DNA from: AC-32 sp963821495
GTDB taxonomy: Bacteria > Actinomycetota > Thermoleophilia > Gaiellales > Gaiellaceae
Reading direction: 5' to 3'
Length of the DNA: 64,000 nt
Assembly (NCBI GenBank): GCA_963821495.1
Contig: CAWGEA010000001.1
Span: forward strand, 310,001-374,000
Made by a program: the position numbers and the translations under genes. Below the pieces are notes generated by a model that saw nothing but the letters and a program-made list of their open reading frames with translations, was not told the DNA's origin and searched no databases. Below are positions 7,934-16,308 of the stretch, piece after piece. The stretch's first letter is position 1, and each line of letters begins with the position of its first letter.

Positions 7934-9273
7934 TGGAGTACGCGCCGACCGTCCGCACGCCCCGGGCCGTCGTCAAGGAGGGCCTCGGCCTCGCCGGCTG
8001 GGCGGTCGCGATCGGCGCGTTCGGCGGTGCGCTCTCGCTGCTTCTCTACCGCCATCCACCGAGCGCGCTGCTCGTGGTGGCCTTCGCGGTGGCCCTCCTC
8101 GGCTCCCTCTGGCTCGCGATCGTCGCCTACGACGTCGCCCTCGCCGTCGCCGTCGTCCTGCTGGCGGCGGTTCGCTTCGAGCCGGCGCCCACGGATGTGG
8201 TCTTCGCCGTCCTGATCGCCGTCGGCGTGGTCACGAGCCGGTTCCGTCTTCGCCGTGTGATCCCCGGCGCCGTCCTGCTCGTCGGCGCCTACCTCGCCCT
8301 GAACCTCGTCTCCGCGGTCGAGGTCAGCGATCCGCAGCGCGCGGTCTCGTTCCTCGCGATCACGTTCTACGTCGCGGCCTTCGGCCTCTGGCTGGCCGCG
8401 TACGTGACCTCTGCGACGATCGCCCGCCGGATCACGCGCTGCTACGTCGCGGCGGCGGTCGTCTCGGCGATCGTCTCGAGCCTCGCGCTGTTCGTGCCGT
8501 TCCCCGGACACGACGCCTTCACGCGGATCGGGCGCGCCGAGGGTCTGTTCAAGGACCCGAACGTCTTCGGGCCGTTTCTCGTGCCCGCGGCGCTGATCGT
8601 GATGGAGGAGATCCTCTCGCCGCGCCTGCTGCGCGGCCGCCGCTCGACGAAGCTGCTCATGTTCCTCGTGCTGGCGCTGGGCGTCCTCTTCTCCTACTCC
8701 CGCGCAGCGTGGCTCAACCTCGTCGTCGGGCTGCTGGTCGTGCTCGTGATCGTCGGCTTCCGGCGAGGCGGCGGTCGTCACGCGGCCCGAGCGCTCGCGA
8801 TCGTCGTGGTCGCGGTCGTCGCCGTGGGCTCGGTCGTCGCGTTCTCCGGATCGCTGTCGTTCCTGGAGCAGCGCGCGAAGGTGCAGACCTACGACACGGG
8901 CCGCTTCGGGGCCCAGTCGGAGAGCATCAAGTGGGCGCTGCAGCACCCCTTCGGCATCGGCCCGGGCCAGTTCGAGAAGCGTGCCCACATCGCGGCGCAC
9001 AGCATGTACGCGCGCGCCCTGGCCGAGGAGGGCGTGCTCGGGCTGGCCGCGATCCTCGCGCTGATGCTCGCGACGCTCGGCTGGGCGCTCAAGAACGCGA
9101 TCCAGGGGCACGACACCTACGGGATCGGCTCGGCGGCGCTCCTCGGCGCCTGGTTCGGGATCCTGCTGAACGGCGCGTTCGTGGACACGCTCCACTGGCG
9201 ACACCTGTGGTTCGTCGCCGCCCTGATCTGGGCAGGCGCTTCGCGCTTCTCGACGCGCCGCCGCTCCTACTAG
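7933..9273 (+). CDS. O-antigen ligase/Wzy-like polysaccharide polymerase
   Basis: A 446-residue integral membrane protein with about 11-12 hydrophobic segments and the large extracytoplasmic loop typical of the O-antigen ligase/Wzy family (PF04932). The loop region contains GLFKDPNVFGPFLVPA and, after it, LFSYSRAAWLNLVVG, both characteristic of the family; HPFGIGPGQFEKRAHIAAH lies in the second periplasmic loop. It would polymerise or ligate lipid-linked repeat units at the outer face of the membrane. It is the third gene of the 5794 operon and is coupled by a TGATG overlap. Its stop shares the palindromic CTAG with the convergent Wzz-like gene (9270-9273). Confidence 0.9.
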   Translation: MEYAPTVRTPRAVVKEGLGLAGWAVAIGAFGGALSLLLYRHPPSALLVVAFAVALLGSLWLAIVAYDVALAVAVVLLAAVRFEPAPTDVVFAVLIAVGVVTSRFRLRRVIPGAVLLVGAYLALNLVSAVEVSDPQRAVSFLAITFYVAAFGLWLAAYVTSATIARRITRCYVAAAVVSAIVSSLALFVPFPGHDAFTRIGRAEGLFKDPNVFGPFLVPAALIVMEEILSPRLLRGRRSTKLLMFLVLALGVLFSYSRAAWLNLVVGLLVVLVIVGFRRGGGRHAARALAIVVVAVVAVGSVVAFSGSLSFLEQRAKVQTYDTGRFGAQSESIKWALQHPFGIGPGQFEKRAHIAAHSMYARALAEEGVLGLAAILALMLATLGWALKNAIQGHDTYGIGSAALLGAWFGILLNGAFVDTLHWRHLWFVAALIWAGASRFSTRRRSY

Positions 9274-10757
9274 GAGCGGCCCCCGACCACGACATGCCCG
9301 AGGACTGGCGTGTCCACGAGATCGAGCTGGTTCCGTAGCTCGATTGCGTCGCTCGGATGCAGCTGGTCCGGGCGCGACACCACGATCACGGCATCGGCGT
9401 GCCGCGCCCACGACCGGCACTCGGGGTAGCCGAGGAGCGGCGGACCGCTGAGGATCACGCACGTGAAGCCCGACCGGCCGAGCTCGTCGAAGAGGATCCC
9501 GAGCGCCTCGGCGGTGACGAGCGCGGGGGAGGCGGCTTCCCCGGCGCCGAGGACCGCGAGGCTGCCGGTGCGCCGCGGCGAAGCCGACGTCGGAGGCTCG
9601 ACGATCATCTCGCCCGCGGCCTCGGTGTCGCCCTGCCGCGCCGCCGCGAGGATCTCGGCGAGGCCCGGTGCCGGCTCCATGCCGAACAGCTGCTCGAGGG
9701 CCGGTCGGCGGAGATCGGCGTCGATCACGAGCGCGGTCTCGCCGGCCTGCGCCAGCGCGCGGCTGAGCCCGGCCGTCACACGGGCTTTCGCCTCGTCTGA
9801 GGACGGGCTCGTCAGCATCAGGGTGTGCTGGCGCCGCGGCGGCAGCTGCGCTGCGACCACGGCCGCGAGCGCGTCGTAGGAGTCCCGCTCGCGCAGCGCC
9901 GCCTGTGGGTCGCGGAGGTAGCGGCGGGCCTTCGGGATCTCGGTCAGGATCGAGTAGCCGGTCAGCCGCTCAAGCTCGCGTGGCTCTCCGATCCGCGGCG
10001 CGATCCGTTCGCGACCCAGTGCCACGAGCATCGCGATGAAGAGTGCGGCGACGAACGCGAACGCGGCGTTTCGCACGGGGCGCGGCGAGTCTGCGCTCGT
10101 GGGCGGGCGCGCTGCGTCCGCGAGCTGGAGCTCCGACCCGGCGGTCGCCTCGCTCACGGACAGCTCGCTCAGCCGCTCGCGGATGAGCGCGATCTGCGGT
10201 TTCGCGCCGGGGGTGCCCTTCAGGCCGACGATCGCGGCCTTCAGCCTGGTCTCGGCCGACTGGATCCGGGCAAGCTCGACCGCTCGCTCGCGCGCGAGAA
10301 ACGCAGCTGCGACGACGTTCGCGATGCGGGCCGCACGCACGGGTGTCGGGGCCGAGGCGCTGATCGTGACGATGTTCGCCGTCGGGTCGACCGCGGCCTG
10401 GACCTTCCCGGTGAGCGACCCCACGGACTCGCCCGGCAGGCGCCGCGCGCCGCGCGCGAGCACGTCGCGCGTGACGAGGAGCTTCTGGATCGTGGCGAGC
10501 TGGCGCTCGGCGTCGGTGGCCGACGTGATGCTCTGGCCTTCGTCGAAGAGGATCGTCGCCTGTGAGCTGTACGTCTTCGGCAGGACCAGCGAGACCGCGA
10601 GCACGATCCCGGTCACGGCCACGACGATCGCGACGATCAGGAGCTTCGACCGGCCCAGCGCGTTGGCGTACCGGCCGACGTCGATCGGCTGTTCGGCTGG
10701 AAGCTCCAGCGCGTGAAGCTGCGAGACCGCGGCGCTTGGCTTGTGTTGCTCGATCAT
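9270..10757 (-). CDS. Wzz/BY-kinase-like chain-length protein with degenerate Walker A
   Basis: A 495-residue fusion of a Wzz chain-length domain and a CpsD/BY-kinase-like ATPase domain. Two membrane helices (LLIVAIVVAVTGIVLAVSLV and a second near residue 230) bracket an extracytoplasmic coiled-coil region. The cytoplasmic domain keeps Walker A' (LVIDADLRRP), but the expected EGKS/T loop reads SSDEAKAR: the Lys remains while the Gly and Ser/Thr are lost. There is no Tyr-rich tail. It probably controls chain length without normal kinase activity. The start is ATG 10757 with GGAGGTGAGCTC just upstream. It is the last gene of the minus-strand operon that begins near 13.3-13.9 kb. Confidence 0.85.
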   Translation of the reverse strand: MIEQHKPSAAVSQLHALELPAEQPIDVGRYANALGRSKLLIVAIVVAVTGIVLAVSLVLPKTYSSQATILFDEGQSITSATDAERQLATIQKLLVTRDVLARGARRLPGESVGSLTGKVQAAVDPTANIVTISASAPTPVRAARIANVVAAAFLARERAVELARIQSAETRLKAAIVGLKGTPGAKPQIALIRERLSELSVSEATAGSELQLADAARPPTSADSPRPVRNAAFAFVAALFIAMLVALGRERIAPRIGEPRELERLTGYSILTEIPKARRYLRDPQAALRERDSYDALAAVVAAQLPPRRQHTLMLTSPSSDEAKARVTAGLSRALAQAGETALVIDADLRRPALEQLFGMEPAPGLAEILAAARQGDTEAAGEMIVEPPTSASPRRTGSLAVLGAGEAASPALVTAEALGILFDELGRSGFTCVILSGPPLLGYPECRSWARHADAVIVVSRPDQLHPSDAIELRNQLDLVDTPVLGHVVVGGRS

Positions 10758-10796
10758 GAGCTCACCTCCGGGGGGGCCTCGTGCAGGGGTCGCGAC

Positions 10797-12140
10797 TCAT
10801 TGCGCGCCTCGTCGGGCAAGGGACGCTCTCGGAACCGGCGCGAGGGTTCGGAGCACCGCGAAGTCGCCGCTCTGGGGGACAACGAGCTCGAGCAGCTGGA
10901 AGGGCGCGCGGGCGCGGTAGATCACGACCGCGCACACGCCGGCGGCGCAGTACCCCGCGCTCGCCGCGGCCGCTGCGCCGGAGGCTCCGAAGAACGGGAT
11001 CAGCGCGAAGTCGAGGGCGATCCCGACGACGAAGCACGCTGCCGGCGGGATCGACGACAGGGCCGGGAGCGACGACGCGATCAGCGCGTTGCAGAACACG
11101 ATCATCGCGGTGAAGCCGAGCAGCCCCGGCAGCAGCAGGAGGAACGGCGTCACCGAGGCGTGGAAGGATGCCCCGAAGACGAGCGGGATCAGCGGGGGCG
11201 CGAGCGCTGCGCTCAGGACGATGCTCGCGAGCGTCACGTACGTGGCGGAGCGGTACGCGCGCAAGGTCTGGTCGAGCCGCGGCCCGGCCGCGCTGCGGGC
11301 GGCGAGGGGTAGCAGCGCGGTCGAAACCGCCCCTGGGAAGTAGAGGAGGATTTCCGAGAGGTTGACCGCCACGACGTAGAAGCCGAGAGCGGTCTCCGAC
11401 GCGATCAGCGCGAGCAGGATCTGGTCGATGCGGAAGCCCAGCGAATCGGCGAGCGTCCCCACCCAGGCGCGCACGCCGAACGAAATCGTCTCTCGGAGCA
11501 GGCCGAGGCTCGGCCGGCCGAGGCCGCCCTCCCGCCGGATCGCGACGGTGAAGAGCGACACCGCACGCAACCCTTGCGTAGCGGCCCAGATGGCGGTGCC
11601 AAGCGCGACGGTCAGCCCGAACGTCGCCCAGAGCAACACGGCGAGCAACGGGTAGACCCAGGAGGTGACGGCGGTCACCAGCGCGTGTGTGCGAAACCGG
11701 CTGCAGCCGAGCATGAACCGGTAGCCCGCGTCCGCGAGGCACGCCGCCAGGATGCTGATCGCGAGGATCCAGAGCTCCGGGGCGCCCACCCCATGCGGAC
11801 GTGCGGCCGGCACCAACCAGAGCGTCCCACAGACGACGACCGCGCCTGCAAGCCCCGCGAGCGTCGAGAAGGCGAGGCTGTTGGTCAACAGCGCTCGGCG
11901 CAGCTCGGGCCGTCTGGCTGCAAAGACGACCGTCGCCTCGGTCACGCCGAGTCGCGCGATCCAGGCCGTCACGAGCGCCGTCACCGTCAGGAAGGCGACC
12001 GTCCCCCGGCCAGACGGGCCGAGGGCGCGCGTCACGAGCAGCAGGCCGACGAAGAGCCCGGAGTTCCCGACGATCTGCGCCCAGAACAGCAGCGCCGTCC
12101 CACGGCTCGATTCCGATTGGCCGAGTTCCTGCTCGCTCAC
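10797..12140 (-). CDS. Wzx/MATE-like polysaccharide flippase
   Basis: A 447-residue multi-pass membrane protein with about 12-14 hydrophobic segments, of the polysaccharide-export (MviN/MATE/Wzx) superfamily. The N-terminal AQIVGNSGLFVGLLLVTRALGPSGRGTVAF is the usual Wzx opening with its G-P-S-G-R-G turn. It would translocate undecaprenyl-linked repeat units from the inner to the outer membrane leaflet, supplying the Wzy polymerase at 7933. GTG 12140 directly abuts the TGA of the GT4 glycosyltransferase (12141-12143), so expression is probably coupled. The Wzz-like gene follows 39 nt later. Confidence 0.92.
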   Translation of the reverse strand: MSEQELGQSESSRGTALLFWAQIVGNSGLFVGLLLVTRALGPSGRGTVAFLTVTALVTAWIARLGVTEATVVFAARRPELRRALLTNSLAFSTLAGLAGAVVVCGTLWLVPAARPHGVGAPELWILAISILAACLADAGYRFMLGCSRFRTHALVTAVTSWVYPLLAVLLWATFGLTVALGTAIWAATQGLRAVSLFTVAIRREGGLGRPSLGLLRETISFGVRAWVGTLADSLGFRIDQILLALIASETALGFYVVAVNLSEILLYFPGAVSTALLPLAARSAAGPRLDQTLRAYRSATYVTLASIVLSAALAPPLIPLVFGASFHASVTPFLLLLPGLLGFTAMIVFCNALIASSLPALSSIPPAACFVVGIALDFALIPFFGASGAAAAASAGYCAAGVCAVVIYRARAPFQLLELVVPQSGDFAVLRTLAPVPRASLARRGAQ

Positions 12141-13301
12141 TCACGTCACTGGAAGTTCCGCTGGCTCTGACGGTGCGGCCGCGCCGTTGGCGGCCGCCGA
12201 GGCCGGCGGCTCCAACAGCGCGGCCAGGCGCCTGGCCCCCTCACGGTGGCGCCGGATCAGCTCGTGCGCGTTCGCGGCGAAGCGCTCGCGGTACGCCTCG
12301 TACGAGCCCGTGAGCGAGAGGATCGCCTCGGCCGCGGCCTCCGGGTCGGCGGGATCGACACAGAACGACCGCAGGCCCCGCGCGTAGTAGCCCGACGCGT
12401 CGCCGACACTGGTCGACACCACCGGGACGCCCCGCGCCAGGGGCTCGAGGATGGCGAGCTGCGTCGCGTCGCGCAGCGAGGTCGAAAGGCAGACATGCGC
12501 CGCGCCCTGGACCTGCTGGACCTCCTCCCAGCTGCACGTCCCGCGCAGGGCGAGCCAGGGCCGCTCCCGTGCGAGCTCGGTCAGCACGTCGAGCAGCGGG
12601 CCGTTGCCGTAGACCTCGAGCGTCGCCGCCCGCTGCTCCCTCACTCGCTCGACGACAGCGACGGCGCCGAGCGGGTCCTTTTCGCGGTACAGCCGTCCGA
12701 CCCAGACGACCCTCAGCGGCTCCTCCGGCCCGAGCGTGGGGCGGTCCGCCGGTGGGAGCTCGCGGAGGGGAAACGGGACGTACGTCGCGCCGACCCCGTA
12801 GCGGCGGTGCGCTCCCGCCACCCCGGCCCGCGAGAGGGAGACCGGCTGCGAAAGCCGCAGCGCCGGTCGCGAGACCAGCCGCTCGAACAACGAGCCGAGC
12901 ACGCGGTGGTAGAAGAACGAGCTCGTCGAGAACGGCGCGCCGGAGCCGTGCAGCACGAAGAGCACGCGCTTGCCGCGCAGGCGCCCCGCGAACGCCGCGA
13001 GGTTCGGGAGCAGGTGGCGCGTCCCGTTCGCGAGGACGACGTCGGCGTCGCCGACCTCCCGCCAGAGAGCTCTCCAGGCGCCGACGGGGAAAGGCCACCC
13101 GCCGGCCCCCAGAAACCGGGTGGGAACGGTCATGTCGGCCTCCGCGTCGCCCATGCGGGGGCGGCAGGCCAGCACGCGGACACGCCAGCCCTCGCCCCGG
13201 AGAAAGCGCGCCGCGAGGTCGACGAACTGCTCGACGCCTCCGATCCGCGGCAGCACGAAGCTTGAAACGAGCAGTGCGCGCGGGCGGCGAGGCACGTCCA
13301 T
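12141..13301 (-). CDS. GT4-family glycosyltransferase
   Basis: A 386-residue GT-B fold glycosyltransferase. The N-terminal acceptor domain begins with LLVSSFVLPRIGGVEQFV, which has the Gly-Gly-hydroxyl/acid loop of GT4 enzymes. The C-terminal donor domain has VWVGRLYREKDP and the retaining-GT E-x7-E equivalent near LRDATQLAILEPLARGVPVV. It would add a sugar to the lipid-linked repeat unit at the cytoplasmic membrane face. The start chosen is ATG 13301; the open frame continues upstream to 13499, but that extension lacks family similarity. It abuts the flippase and follows the small membrane protein stop by 17 nt. Confidence 0.9.
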   Translation of the reverse strand: MDVPRRPRALLVSSFVLPRIGGVEQFVDLAARFLRGEGWRVRVLACRPRMGDAEADMTVPTRFLGAGGWPFPVGAWRALWREVGDADVVLANGTRHLLPNLAAFAGRLRGKRVLFVLHGSGAPFSTSSFFYHRVLGSLFERLVSRPALRLSQPVSLSRAGVAGAHRRYGVGATYVPFPLRELPPADRPTLGPEEPLRVVWVGRLYREKDPLGAVAVVERVREQRAATLEVYGNGPLLDVLTELARERPWLALRGTCSWEEVQQVQGAAHVCLSTSLRDATQLAILEPLARGVPVVSTSVGDASGYYARGLRSFCVDPADPEAAAEAILSLTGSYEAYRERFAANAHELIRRHREGARRLAALLEPPASAAANGAAAPSEPAELPVT

Positions 13302-13318
13302 GGCCGTGGCGTCCAAGC

Positions 13319-13912
13319 CTAGGAACGCGCCGCGCCCCCCACGCGGGTGCGGCGCTCTCGGGTTCCCCAGAACCACGCTGTCAGGAAGAAGACGTACGCG
13401 ATTGCGAACGCGACAGCGATCTGGAGCAAACGCCGCCCGTCTGCCGGCATCGTCGTGCCGACCGGCCTTGCTGAGATCAAACTCTGGTTCTTCGAGCATG
13501 ATCTGCGCTCAAATGTCCGTTCGCCCTTGCGAAAAGGAGCCGAAGATGCCAGTTCGCGATGTGGTATCGCATTGGACAATTGATACTGCAATCCCGCAAC
13601 ATGTGATTTCCACGCGCCAGACATGCCAGCCGTGGCCGGGATCCCGGCTTCTGTGGCCGCTTGCACACCTACCACCGACACACCGCGCTGTGCCGCGGCG
13701 TCAATTGCCGCGATATCACACCCCGAAGCCTGATATCGCGGAGATACCAGCCGTTTTGACGACGTTTTCGGCCCCGAGACGGCACCTGAGGGACTTGCTG
13801 CGACCCCCGGAGTCACCAACAGGCCGACCGCGGCGACGACCGTGCAGGCGACGGCCGTCCGCCAGAGCAGAGCAAGCCCGGTCGGGGGTGTTGTCGGACG
13901 AGAAGCAGGCAA
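13319..13912 (-). CDS. Putative small membrane protein in an AT-richer region; exact extent uncertain
   Basis: An open frame of 197 codons (TTG 13912). The first 45 residues look like a signal peptide (LLWRTAVACTVVAAVGLLV, then PGVAAS). The last 43 residues (from ATG 13450) form one transmembrane helix followed by an Arg-rich tail (GTRERRTR). The middle has no recognisable domain and more AT-rich codons than the neighbours. Two readings are possible: a secreted protein with a C-terminal anchor, or only the 43-residue membrane peptide at 13319-13450, translated just before the GT4 gene. No good ribosome-binding site is seen for either. The stop lies 17 nt before the GT4 start, so it would lead that operon. 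Confidence 0.4.
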   Translation of the reverse strand: MPASRPTTPPTGLALLWRTAVACTVVAAVGLLVTPGVAASPSGAVSGPKTSSKRLVSPRYQASGCDIAAIDAAAQRGVSVVGVQAATEAGIPATAGMSGAWKSHVAGLQYQLSNAIPHRELASSAPFRKGERTFERRSCSKNQSLISARPVGTTMPADGRRLLQIAVAFAIAYVFFLTAWFWGTRERRTRVGGAARS

Positions 13913-14004
13913 TATGTCGGCGCGACGGGTTGCGATATGCGGTAGGTACCCAACCCGGGCGAGCGCAGATCACGAACATCAAGAATTCGACAAAACAATT
14001 CGAT

Positions 14005-14033
14005 TTGCGATTGGAAAATGCGAAGGCTATAGT
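14005..14033 (+). promoter_or_regulatory. Promoter TTGCGA-17-TATAGT for the sigma factor gene
   Basis: A -35-like TTGCGA (14005-14010) and -10 TATAGT (14028-14033) are spaced by exactly 17 nt. The predicted start near 14040 gives a leader of about 30 nt that holds the GAGAGGAAAGG ribosome-binding site. The element sits in the AT-richer stretch, 13.5-14.05 kb, which otherwise shows no firm gene on the plus strand. Confidence 0.65.
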
Positions 14034-14070
14034 CGCCGTAGGGTTACTTCGCGAGAGGAAAGGCTGGCTC

Positions 14071-14988
14071 ATGCGATCCCAGACGCTTCCGGAACGACCG
14101 CCGCATCCGAAGCGCCCGGGCCGGCAGATCGTCGCCGCCCGGGTGACGCCCAACCGGGCGCCGGGAGGGCTGCCGCGTGCCGAGACGGATGAGTCGCCGC
14201 GGTCGGCGGTGTCCCGCAAACGGCCCACGACGCGCGACACGGCGCGGGTGCTGCTCCGCGCATACCACGAGCATGGCGACCTCGCCGCGCGCGAGCGCCT
14301 GATCCAGCAGTACATGCCGCTCGTCAAGAGCCTTGCCCGCCGCTACAGCATGGGCGGCGAGCTCTACGAGGACCTCGTCCAGGTCGGGTGCATCGGGCTG
14401 ATCAAGGCCGTCGACCGCTTCGACGCGGGGCGGGCCGAGTTCGGCGCCTTCGTCATCCCGAACGTCGCCGGCGAGATCAAGCGCTACCTCCGCGACCGGG
14501 CCTGGCCGGTGAGGGTCCCGCGTCGGCTCCAGGAGCTGCGGCCGGGGCTTCGTGCATGCTCGGCAGAGCTGTCTGCGCAGCTCGCGCGCCCCGCGACGGT
14601 CTCCGAGATCGCCGACCGCTCGGGGATCGCCGAGCAAGAGGTCGTTGCCGCCCTCGACACGGAGCGGATCCAGGCGCCCCTCTCGCTCTCGGACGTCGCA
14701 AGCCAGGACGACGAGAGCTACTGCGAGCTCGACGTCCTCGAGGGCGGCTACGAGCGCGGCGAGCAGCGGGCACTCCTCGCCGTTGGCTTCCGGGTGCTCG
14801 ACGAGCGCGAGCGTCGCCTGCTGCATCTGCGCTACTTCGCCGGGCTGAGCCAGCCCCAGATCGCGAGGGAGATCGGGATCTCGCCGATCCACGTCTCGCG
14901 CCTGACGCGCCGTGCGCTGTTGAAGCTCCGAGCCGAGATCGGCCCTACGCAGAGCCCTGCCGCCGCCCAAGAGGCTGTCGCGAGCTGA
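14071..14988 (+). CDS. SigB/SigF-type RNA polymerase sigma factor
   Basis: A 305-residue group-3 sigma factor. A basic N-terminal extension of about 60 residues precedes region 2 (IQQYMPLVKSLARRYSMGGELYEDLVQVGCIGLIKAVDRFD), region 3 (RPATVSEIADRSGIAEQEVV) and region 4 with its helix-turn-helix (GLSQPQIAREIGISPIHVSRL). It would direct RNA polymerase to general-stress or developmental promoters. ATG 14071 has GAGAGGAAAGG upstream and a clear promoter at 14005-14033. No anti-sigma or anti-anti-sigma gene is adjacent, unlike many SigB/F loci. The very long upstream open frame (from 12970) is an artefact of base composition. Confidence 0.92.
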   Translation: MRSQTLPERPPHPKRPGRQIVAARVTPNRAPGGLPRAETDESPRSAVSRKRPTTRDTARVLLRAYHEHGDLAARERLIQQYMPLVKSLARRYSMGGELYEDLVQVGCIGLIKAVDRFDAGRAEFGAFVIPNVAGEIKRYLRDRAWPVRVPRRLQELRPGLRACSAELSAQLARPATVSEIADRSGIAEQEVVAALDTERIQAPLSLSDVASQDDESYCELDVLEGGYERGEQRALLAVGFRVLDERERRLLHLRYFAGLSQPQIAREIGISPIHVSRLTRRALLKLRAEIGPTQSPAAAQEAVAS

Positions 14989-15033
14989 CGCAGCGGGATT
15001 CTCGCGCCTCCTCGCCCGTACGCGGGTGCGTCA

Positions 15034-15039
15034 TACAAT
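15034..15039 (+). promoter_or_regulatory. Leaderless -10 element for the HicB-like gene
   Basis: TACAAT ends 9 nt before GTG 15049 and no Shine-Dalgarno sequence is present, which fits a leaderless transcript. Confidence 0.45.
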
Positions 15040-15048
15040 TGTCGCCGG

Positions 15049-15651
15049 GTGAGACCGCGGACGCGCCAAGAAGCCGATCCGGCACATCCGGCGCAGGACA
15101 CCGCGCCCGCCGCCGCTCGCGCTGAGGGCTCGCCCGAGATGCCCTATCCCGTGACCCTCGTCCACGACGACACGGAGTGGGTGGCGTCGGTCGACGCGCT
15201 GCCCGGCTGTACCGCGCGCGGGGCGACTCCGGACGAAGCCGTGGAGCGCGCGTCCGACGCGATGACCGCCTGGCTCGCGAGCGCGAGACGCGAGGGCAAG
15301 GACGTCCCCGAGCCGAAGGCGTCGCAATCCCACAGCGGCCGGCTGCTGCTGCGGATGCCGCAGACACTGCACGCCGAGCTGGCTCGAACCGCCGAGCGGG
15401 AGCACGTGAGCCTGAACCAGTTCATCACCGACGTGCTCGCCGGGGCCCTCGGCTGGCGCACGACCGGACGAAAGGCGCAGGTGACCCGCACGGTGCGCGG
15501 GCTCGACGGCGACGACCAGGCCGAGCCCGGAGCGGCCCCCGGCGAGGGGTCGCGCTTCGGCACCGCGGTCTTCATTGCCAACGGCGTCGTCGTGGTGATC
15601 GCGGCCGTCGTCGCGATCATCGTCCTGCTCGTGTGGCTAAAAACGCGCTAG
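15049..15651 (+). CDS. HicB-like antitoxin-type protein with ribbon-helix-helix and C-terminal membrane helix
   Basis: A 200-residue protein. Residues 32-85 form a HicB-like partial RNase-H fold (YPVTLVHDDTEWVASVDALPGC, then ATPDEAVERA). Residues 100-140 look like an Arc/CopG ribbon-helix-helix (LLLRMPQTLHAELARTAERE, then SLNQFITDVLAGAL). The C-terminus carries one strong transmembrane helix (VVVVIAAVVAIIVLLVWL) and a short basic tail. HicB antitoxins normally pair with HicA and bind DNA; no HicA is nearby. The membrane anchor is unusual and would tether a DNA-binding domain to the membrane. The start could instead be ATG 15139, but the -10 element at 15034 favours GTG 15049. Confidence 0.75.
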   Translation: MRPRTRQEADPAHPAQDTAPAAARAEGSPEMPYPVTLVHDDTEWVASVDALPGCTARGATPDEAVERASDAMTAWLASARREGKDVPEPKASQSHSGRLLLRMPQTLHAELARTAEREHVSLNQFITDVLAGALGWRTTGRKAQVTRTVRGLDGDDQAEPGAAPGEGSRFGTAVFIANGVVVVIAAVVAIIVLLVWLKTR

Positions 15652-15726
15652 CGGCGTTCGGGCTCGCATCGCCGGCCCTTCAGGCGTAAAGTGTCGGGCC
15701 TACGACGAGACGGGGGAGGTCGGATC

Positions 15727-16308
15727 GTGGGCATCGGGTCGAAGTACCGTCGACGAGGAATCGCTCTTCTCGTGAGCGCCGCGCTGTCCGGGGCGGCGAC
15801 CGGGAACGCGGCAGCCCAGGGAAACCCGGGGCCAGAGCCCTCGCCGGTGCCCGCGCGTCCGGCGGTGCATCCGGAGGCTGCGCCGGGGGTACAGTCGCCG
15901 CAGGGCTCGTCGACGTCCAGCGCGCCGGTGCGCTCCGTCCCGTCGACGCCGTCGCGCAGCTCGGCGCCCGCAGCCTCCGCGCCGAGGACCGTCCAGCGGA
16001 CGCGGGCGCGCGCGGTCGTTAGGCGCGCGCAGACCCGCACTGCGAAGCCGGCGCGGCAGCCCGCTGCACGGCCGGGCCGGCCGCTCGCGTTGTTGGCGTC
16101 CGGCGGCGAGCTGCTCACGACGTCCGCCCGGGATCTCGCCCAGCCGTCGTCGTCCGGAGCGTCCTTGCTGCTGCTCCTGGTCGGCCTCGCGCTCGTCGTG
16201 CTCGTGGTCGGCGAGACGACGTTCCTCCGGAAGGCCGGGCGCGCTCCCGAGCGGCGGCGCACCGCGGAGGAGCCGCTCCCTATTCGCCGGGTTCAGCTGA
16301 AGCGCTGA
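15727..16308 (+). CDS. Secreted Ala/Pro-rich protein with C-terminal membrane anchor
   Basis: A 193-residue low-complexity protein. It has a basic N-terminus and signal peptide (GIALLVSAALSGAATGNAAA), a Pro/Ala/Ser/Arg-rich middle without domains, one transmembrane helix (ASLLLLLVGLALVVLVVG) and a basic cytoplasmic tail. Its function is unknown; a wall-spanning or surface-anchored spacer protein would fit. GTG 15727 is preceded by GGGGGAGG with 7 nt spacing. The 3' end overlaps the convergent glycosyltransferase by 29 nt (16280-16308). Confidence 0.65.
   Translation: MGIGSKYRRRGIALLVSAALSGAATGNAAAQGNPGPEPSPVPARPAVHPEAAPGVQSPQGSSTSSAPVRSVPSTPSRSSAPAASAPRTVQRTRARAVVRRAQTRTAKPARQPAARPGRPLALLASGGELLTTSARDLAQPSSSGASLLLLLVGLALVVLVVGETTFLRKAGRAPERRRTAEEPLPIRRVQLKR

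Noticed and set aside
13474..13484. AGAGTTTGATC on the minus strand, identical to the core of the 16S rRNA 5' end (27F site)
   Set aside because: Only 11 nt match and no further rRNA sequence follows; it is chance similarity.
12970..14070. Upstream extension of the sigma-factor frame, including an AGGAG-ATG at about 13545
   Set aside because: The extension has no sigma-factor similarity, runs antisense through the GT4 gene, and the true promoter and ribosome-binding site lie at 14005-14063.
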